Under the pieces are notes generated by a model, which searched no databases, was not told the origin of the DNA, and saw only the letters and a program-made list of their open reading frames with translations. Of a stretch of DNA of 6,155 nucleotides, positions 5,501-6,155 are shown one piece after another. The stretch covers positions 1-6,155 of the forward strand of contig JAFRBA010000175.1 of assembly GCA_017405115.1 (NCBI GenBank). The letters run 5' to 3'. The translations under genes were made by a program, and so were the position numbers. This stretch comes from Kiritimatiellia bacterium. Lineage in GTDB: Bacteria; Verrucomicrobiota; Kiritimatiellia; RFP12; UBA1067. How positions within the stretch are numbered: position 1 is the stretch's first letter; every line of letters begins with the position of its first letter.

Positions 5501-6155
5501 GGTCGGAGACGGCGTCAATCCCGGCGTGGTCATCCTCAACAACAACAGGTCGGGGTGGTGTCCGGCGGCGATCCGCGGCGCCGGCACGCTCGACTTTGGC
5601 GCAAACGAGGGACTGGTCGCCTACAACGAGACATGCAACGGCTTCAACGCCGCGATCTACTGCCGCATAGCGGGCTCTGGCGGCGTGTCGATCGTGAAGC
5701 CGATCACGGTGAACCCCAGCGCCAACGTGACCGACCTCTCCCGCGCATCCGTTGAGCTGTACGGAACAAACACCTGGACCGGCGGCACGTTCGTGAACGG
5801 CGCGCGCGTCGCCCCGAAGAATCCCCTTGCGCTTTCGTCGGGAACCGTCACGCTGGGATCTGGACAGCTTGCCGGAGGAGAACTCGCGATGACCGTAAGC
5901 GGCCTGGAGATCGCGAACGCCGTCAAGGCGTCCGGCTGGGGAATTTCCGAGCGCGGTGCGGTGAACTTCGAGGCGGACGGGCGCCTTTCCGGCGCGTTCG
6001 AGCTCTGCGGATCTGCGCGCGTCCACGCGATGAACGGCGTCCGCGGCGAGCTCTCCGGCGTCGTGAGCGGCGGCGAGCTATGTGTCCACGGTTCGTGGTA
6101 TGACGGGATTCCAGAGACGAACGGCGTCATTGTCCTCTCGAATCAGGCGAACTCC
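1986..6155 (+). CDS. Chimeric open frame: Tat lipoprotein fragment, group II intron remnant, secreted beta-strand-repeat protein (3' incomplete)
   Basis: Reading codon by codon from ATG 1974 (or 1986) to the right edge, I find no stop codon; the frame is still open at 6155, about 1,390 codons. Components in order: Tat/lipobox signal and unknown domain (1986 to about 2504), two reverse-transcriptase pieces (2505-2624), a promoter/RBS/ATG-like stretch (2628-2698), translated domain V and VI of a group II intron (2709-2912), then a signal peptide and beta-strand repeats (2916 onward). ATG 1974 overlaps the rhaT stop. ATG 1986 is preferred because AAGGAG at 1977-1982 precedes it (only 3 nt away, which is short) and the twin-arginine motif follows at once. 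An automatic caller would report one giant protein; I doubt that is the native product. Internal starts at ATG 2682 (RBS AGGA 8 nt upstream) and GTG 2916 could yield the C-terminal part separately. A misassembly is possible. Confidence 0.6.
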   Translation, partial: MDRREFILDVAAAGGVAMLGGCKSPFGRGERVPYGDTIGDRLWMWGHHADSFASMKDDPKEQYNLPFDRRIDMAAACREMGIPGCFVVRWRKLPAKEDLPTYMRQFEQTKHIGFSITDQAPESFDEKIRIGLELADRMPNLTSFVMDDFFSYNGYGSSPKRIRKLRDELSVRGVEGFLASIQRELKAKTYRASPVRRVYCSFGFRPNRSAQDADLTGKMRIMRNTIEERKESMATGKALDGKPYAGNPHVRFDEGEVAPCTSEASLRRVHCRRQPEVMTRPQVASRSEVARGLRASVCAATPRRGSLLYVVKNIALQVAIVSLSLCAAAGTKVWVGESGGLWGEASNWDPSGVPSYTDVVVFRPVGEMIVENKTVSTCNGMRFESGSVLLYSSANRIYLNTGTNDIYVAPGVTACVSNAVVSKGSDPRATPKKTGTGTLVIRGKKDENWGNDWGRMSAFDFAEGVTEFRCAGTVQFGRPITIRSGATVKSPKDYAFHASNTPITIEEGGVLDLDGASTVYMAGLNGAGVVTNVSTISSVRLVGGPYRFSGKIYPKQPNGKAVFSIAPRADSSATEDEWKQYVCSSDAFANVQFQFPSSSTGGCPLCFAAGIGTFNIKDIQGNDKTHLVLEDEDGLPVTVNTSYSNLLKLRLKGSGTLRNSYGGDSSYGSTVDLSLFTGTFVQASGDFTLGNGTAANWPVLNPAMRIENVGAGSFIFKPSSDGTVIAGEIAGTGTYLFYGKATLQAFNPVGSWVQLRADSDLTISGGYAQIASWGIYMYENSKLSVTNGAYVGGLDRLPDSYKSALRHPYGAPFQKGQAVNGSLDVSAGGVLDTQGSVPHVTLVHDGGVLRISGNPEATGTAASPGVWTFDGGVLEANNIVAAYNLYMTPESDGVKVVVGERGMTLNLDTQIFTWHGSYNQFHLRKPFYGADGGDGGVVRIGAGILTSYAPHSFSGPFASLDGRILIPNKSAVTTATTPLFGSGDFVLGNSRIDFAGGISSAFTTRIGTGGRFVYSGASTFRVRESAARPVQTIQLGELAREGAGAAMFFLDQTANAEYNDGGANLTTTVAPATDADGRVKAPVFAVACPQNYSGGHIRFASYSADVGLKAFDGETEGVGGGASNAAKVTTAKATVAENASVAALRVDGISSVYSYPDGGDAQLWISSGATLTVGDGVNPGVVILNNNRSGWCPAAIRGAGTLDFGANEGLVAYNETCNGFNAAIYCRIAGSGGVSIVKPITVNPSANVTDLSRASVELYGTNTWTGGTFVNGARVAPKNPLALSSGTVTLGSGQLAGGELAMTVSGLEIANAVKASGWGISERGAVNFEADGRLSGAFELCGSARVHAMNGVRGELSGVVSGGELCVHGSWYDGIPETNGVIVLSNQANS
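2505..2624 (+). pseudogene. ltrA: Group II intron reverse transcriptase/maturase, two in-frame fragments
   Basis: Codons 2505-2582 read VEGFLASIQRELKAKTY followed by RASPVRRVY, which matches the N-terminal RT region of bacterial group II intron-encoded proteins (the helix before the strand usually continuing VYIPK...G..RPLGIP). Codons 2583-2624 then read CSFGFRPNRSAQDA, the conserved (Y/F)GFRP.RSA.DA block that normally lies some 35 residues later. The PLGIP-containing segment between them has been removed in frame. The roughly 70 residues expected before the first piece, and everything after the second piece (the catalytic YADD palm, thumb/maturase X and any endonuclease domain), are absent. 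It cannot encode an active reverse transcriptase. It lies in front of a group II intron domain V, exactly where an intron-encoded protein in domain IV would be, so it is a remnant of the same element or of a relative. Confidence 0.8.
2628..2684 (+). promoter_or_regulatory. Promoter/RBS/ATG-like segment inside the fused frame
   Basis: TTGACA (2628-2633) and TATAAT (2645-2650) are both perfect sigma-70 hexamers, but the spacer is 11 nt, too short for a standard promoter. The TTGACA...ATGC pattern also weakly resembles a -24/-12 element, though the invariant GG is GA. Downstream, AAAGGAAAG (2668-2676) contains AGGA 8 nt before ATG 2682, a good ribosome-binding arrangement. That ATG opens MATGK, the same first residues as many cold-shock proteins (MATGKVKWFN), after which the match stops at about 2697. 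The segment could be the 5' end of a cold-shock-type gene captured between the RT fragment and domain V. ATG 2682 is in frame with the secreted protein downstream and would add 78 residues before its signal peptide. Promoter activity is uncertain; the RBS/ATG is more convincing. Confidence 0.35.
2709..2741 (+). ncRNA. Group II intron domain V (catalytic hairpin)
   Basis: The 33-nt hairpin has the canonical domain V layout. The lower stem is eight pairs, aagccgta (2709-2716) with tacggttt (2734-2741), including the catalytic AGC triad at 2710-2712 with its usual G.U wobble (2711.2739). A two-nucleotide bulge, CG (2732-2733), separates it from an upper stem of five pairs, tgcgg (2717-2721) with ccgca (2727-2731), capped by GAAAT. 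The preceding ctcgatgga is also typical just upstream of domain V. Every part needed for metal binding in the intron active site is present, so this hairpin itself is not decayed. It is followed 3 nt later by a domain VI helix. Confidence 0.92.
2767..2789. repeat. Perfect inverted repeat in the domain VI insertion
   Basis: CCTCCGAAG (2767-2775) and CTTCGGAGG (2781-2789) are exact reverse complements. C2776 and G2780 can also pair, giving a 10-bp stem with a 3-nt loop. It is followed by a smaller hairpin TTGCC-gaa-GGCAA (2795-2807). No T-tract follows, so it is not an intrinsic terminator. Confidence 0.85.
2833..2848. repeat. 16-bp perfect palindrome TCGCTTCGCGAAGCGA
   Basis: The sequence equals its own reverse complement across 16 bases. 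It shares the GCTTCG/CGAAGC core with the hairpin at 2767-2789. A further stem, CGCGCA (2865-2870) with TGCGCG (2877-2882), follows. All of these lie in the insertion at the tip of domain VI and look like small palindromic repeat units, either captured by the intron or accumulated in it. Confidence 0.85.
2916..6155 (+). CDS. Secreted autotransporter-type beta-strand-repeat protein (adhesin-like), 3' incomplete
   Basis: This is the C-terminal component of the long frame and probably the ancestral independent gene: 1,080 codons visible, still open at the window edge. From GTG 2916 it begins VKNIALQVAIVSLSLCAAA, a Sec signal peptide with likely cleavage after Ala19. The mature N-terminus has the W.G...G.W.EASNWDP..VP....VVF pattern (about residues 23-51) typical of autotransporter-associated repeat proteins. 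The rest is Gly/Thr/Ser/Val-rich beta-helix-like sequence with recurrent G.GTL units, for example GTGTLVIRG (from residue 125) and IRGAGTLDFG (886-895). A clear repeat unit, YGTNTWTGGTFVNGARV, starts at residue 949 and is followed by SSGTVTLGSG. No enzymatic domain is recognised. One CPLC pair (Cys293, Cys296) is unusual for this fold. The anchor or translocator would lie beyond the window. No RBS lies directly before GTG 2916; the intron 3' end is there instead, so the true start may be ATG 2682 or an upstream exon. Confidence 0.75.
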   Translation, partial: MKNIALQVAIVSLSLCAAAGTKVWVGESGGLWGEASNWDPSGVPSYTDVVVFRPVGEMIVENKTVSTCNGMRFESGSVLLYSSANRIYLNTGTNDIYVAPGVTACVSNAVVSKGSDPRATPKKTGTGTLVIRGKKDENWGNDWGRMSAFDFAEGVTEFRCAGTVQFGRPITIRSGATVKSPKDYAFHASNTPITIEEGGVLDLDGASTVYMAGLNGAGVVTNVSTISSVRLVGGPYRFSGKIYPKQPNGKAVFSIAPRADSSATEDEWKQYVCSSDAFANVQFQFPSSSTGGCPLCFAAGIGTFNIKDIQGNDKTHLVLEDEDGLPVTVNTSYSNLLKLRLKGSGTLRNSYGGDSSYGSTVDLSLFTGTFVQASGDFTLGNGTAANWPVLNPAMRIENVGAGSFIFKPSSDGTVIAGEIAGTGTYLFYGKATLQAFNPVGSWVQLRADSDLTISGGYAQIASWGIYMYENSKLSVTNGAYVGGLDRLPDSYKSALRHPYGAPFQKGQAVNGSLDVSAGGVLDTQGSVPHVTLVHDGGVLRISGNPEATGTAASPGVWTFDGGVLEANNIVAAYNLYMTPESDGVKVVVGERGMTLNLDTQIFTWHGSYNQFHLRKPFYGADGGDGGVVRIGAGILTSYAPHSFSGPFASLDGRILIPNKSAVTTATTPLFGSGDFVLGNSRIDFAGGISSAFTTRIGTGGRFVYSGASTFRVRESAARPVQTIQLGELAREGAGAAMFFLDQTANAEYNDGGANLTTTVAPATDADGRVKAPVFAVACPQNYSGGHIRFASYSADVGLKAFDGETEGVGGGASNAAKVTTAKATVAENASVAALRVDGISSVYSYPDGGDAQLWISSGATLTVGDGVNPGVVILNNNRSGWCPAAIRGAGTLDFGANEGLVAYNETCNGFNAAIYCRIAGSGGVSIVKPITVNPSANVTDLSRASVELYGTNTWTGGTFVNGARVAPKNPLALSSGTVTLGSGQLAGGELAMTVSGLEIANAVKASGWGISERGAVNFEADGRLSGAFELCGSARVHAMNGVRGELSGVVSGGELCVHGSWYDGIPETNGVIVLSNQANS

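Overview
The window looks like a piece of a GC-rich genome from the Verrucomicrobiota/Kiritimatiellota/Lentisphaerota neighbourhood, probably a polysaccharide-using and perhaps gut-associated member. This is inferred from style, not from a marker gene: short 8-bp/16-bp tandem repeats beside and inside genes, a Tat-exported lipoprotein of a sugar-linked type, a RhaT-like sugar transporter, and a very long secreted beta-strand-repeat protein. No rRNA, tRNA or other taxonomic marker is present.

Layout, left to right, all on the + strand. (1) 1-122: alternating 8-mer tandem repeat running off the left edge and ending inside the first start codon. (2) 123-929: TIM-barrel amidohydrolase of the amidohydrolase-2 type. 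(3) 937-1977: RhaT-family L-rhamnose/H+ symporter, carrying a 40-bp 8-mer repeat inside its coding sequence. (4) 1986 to about 2504: N-terminal half of a Tat lipoprotein of unknown function, start overlapping or abutting the rhaT stop. These three genes form a tight operon, probably for import and processing of a deoxysugar or a related compound.

The unusual part is about 2505-2912. The lipoprotein frame runs without a stop into two short pieces of a group II intron reverse transcriptase (2505-2582 and 2583-2624, with the stretch between them missing). Next comes a promoter/RBS/ATG-like segment (2628-2698). After that is a well-formed group II intron 3' end: domain V (2709-2741), a domain VI with a bulged branch-point A (2906), and a CUCUAC 3' end at 2912. 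Domain VI carries an insertion of about 135 nt full of palindromes at its tip. Almost immediately after the presumed 3' splice site begins a secreted protein (signal peptide from GTG 2916) with autotransporter-type beta-strand repeats. It stays open to the right edge, so it is incomplete.

The whole stretch 1974-6155 is one uninterrupted reading frame (about 1,394 codons). Fragments of different origin are therefore joined in frame, with intron RNA structure embedded as codons. I read this as a decayed group II intron that joined a truncated lipoprotein gene to an adhesin-like gene. Two alternatives need excluding: a metagenome assembly chimera, and a functional reduced or trans-splicing intron.
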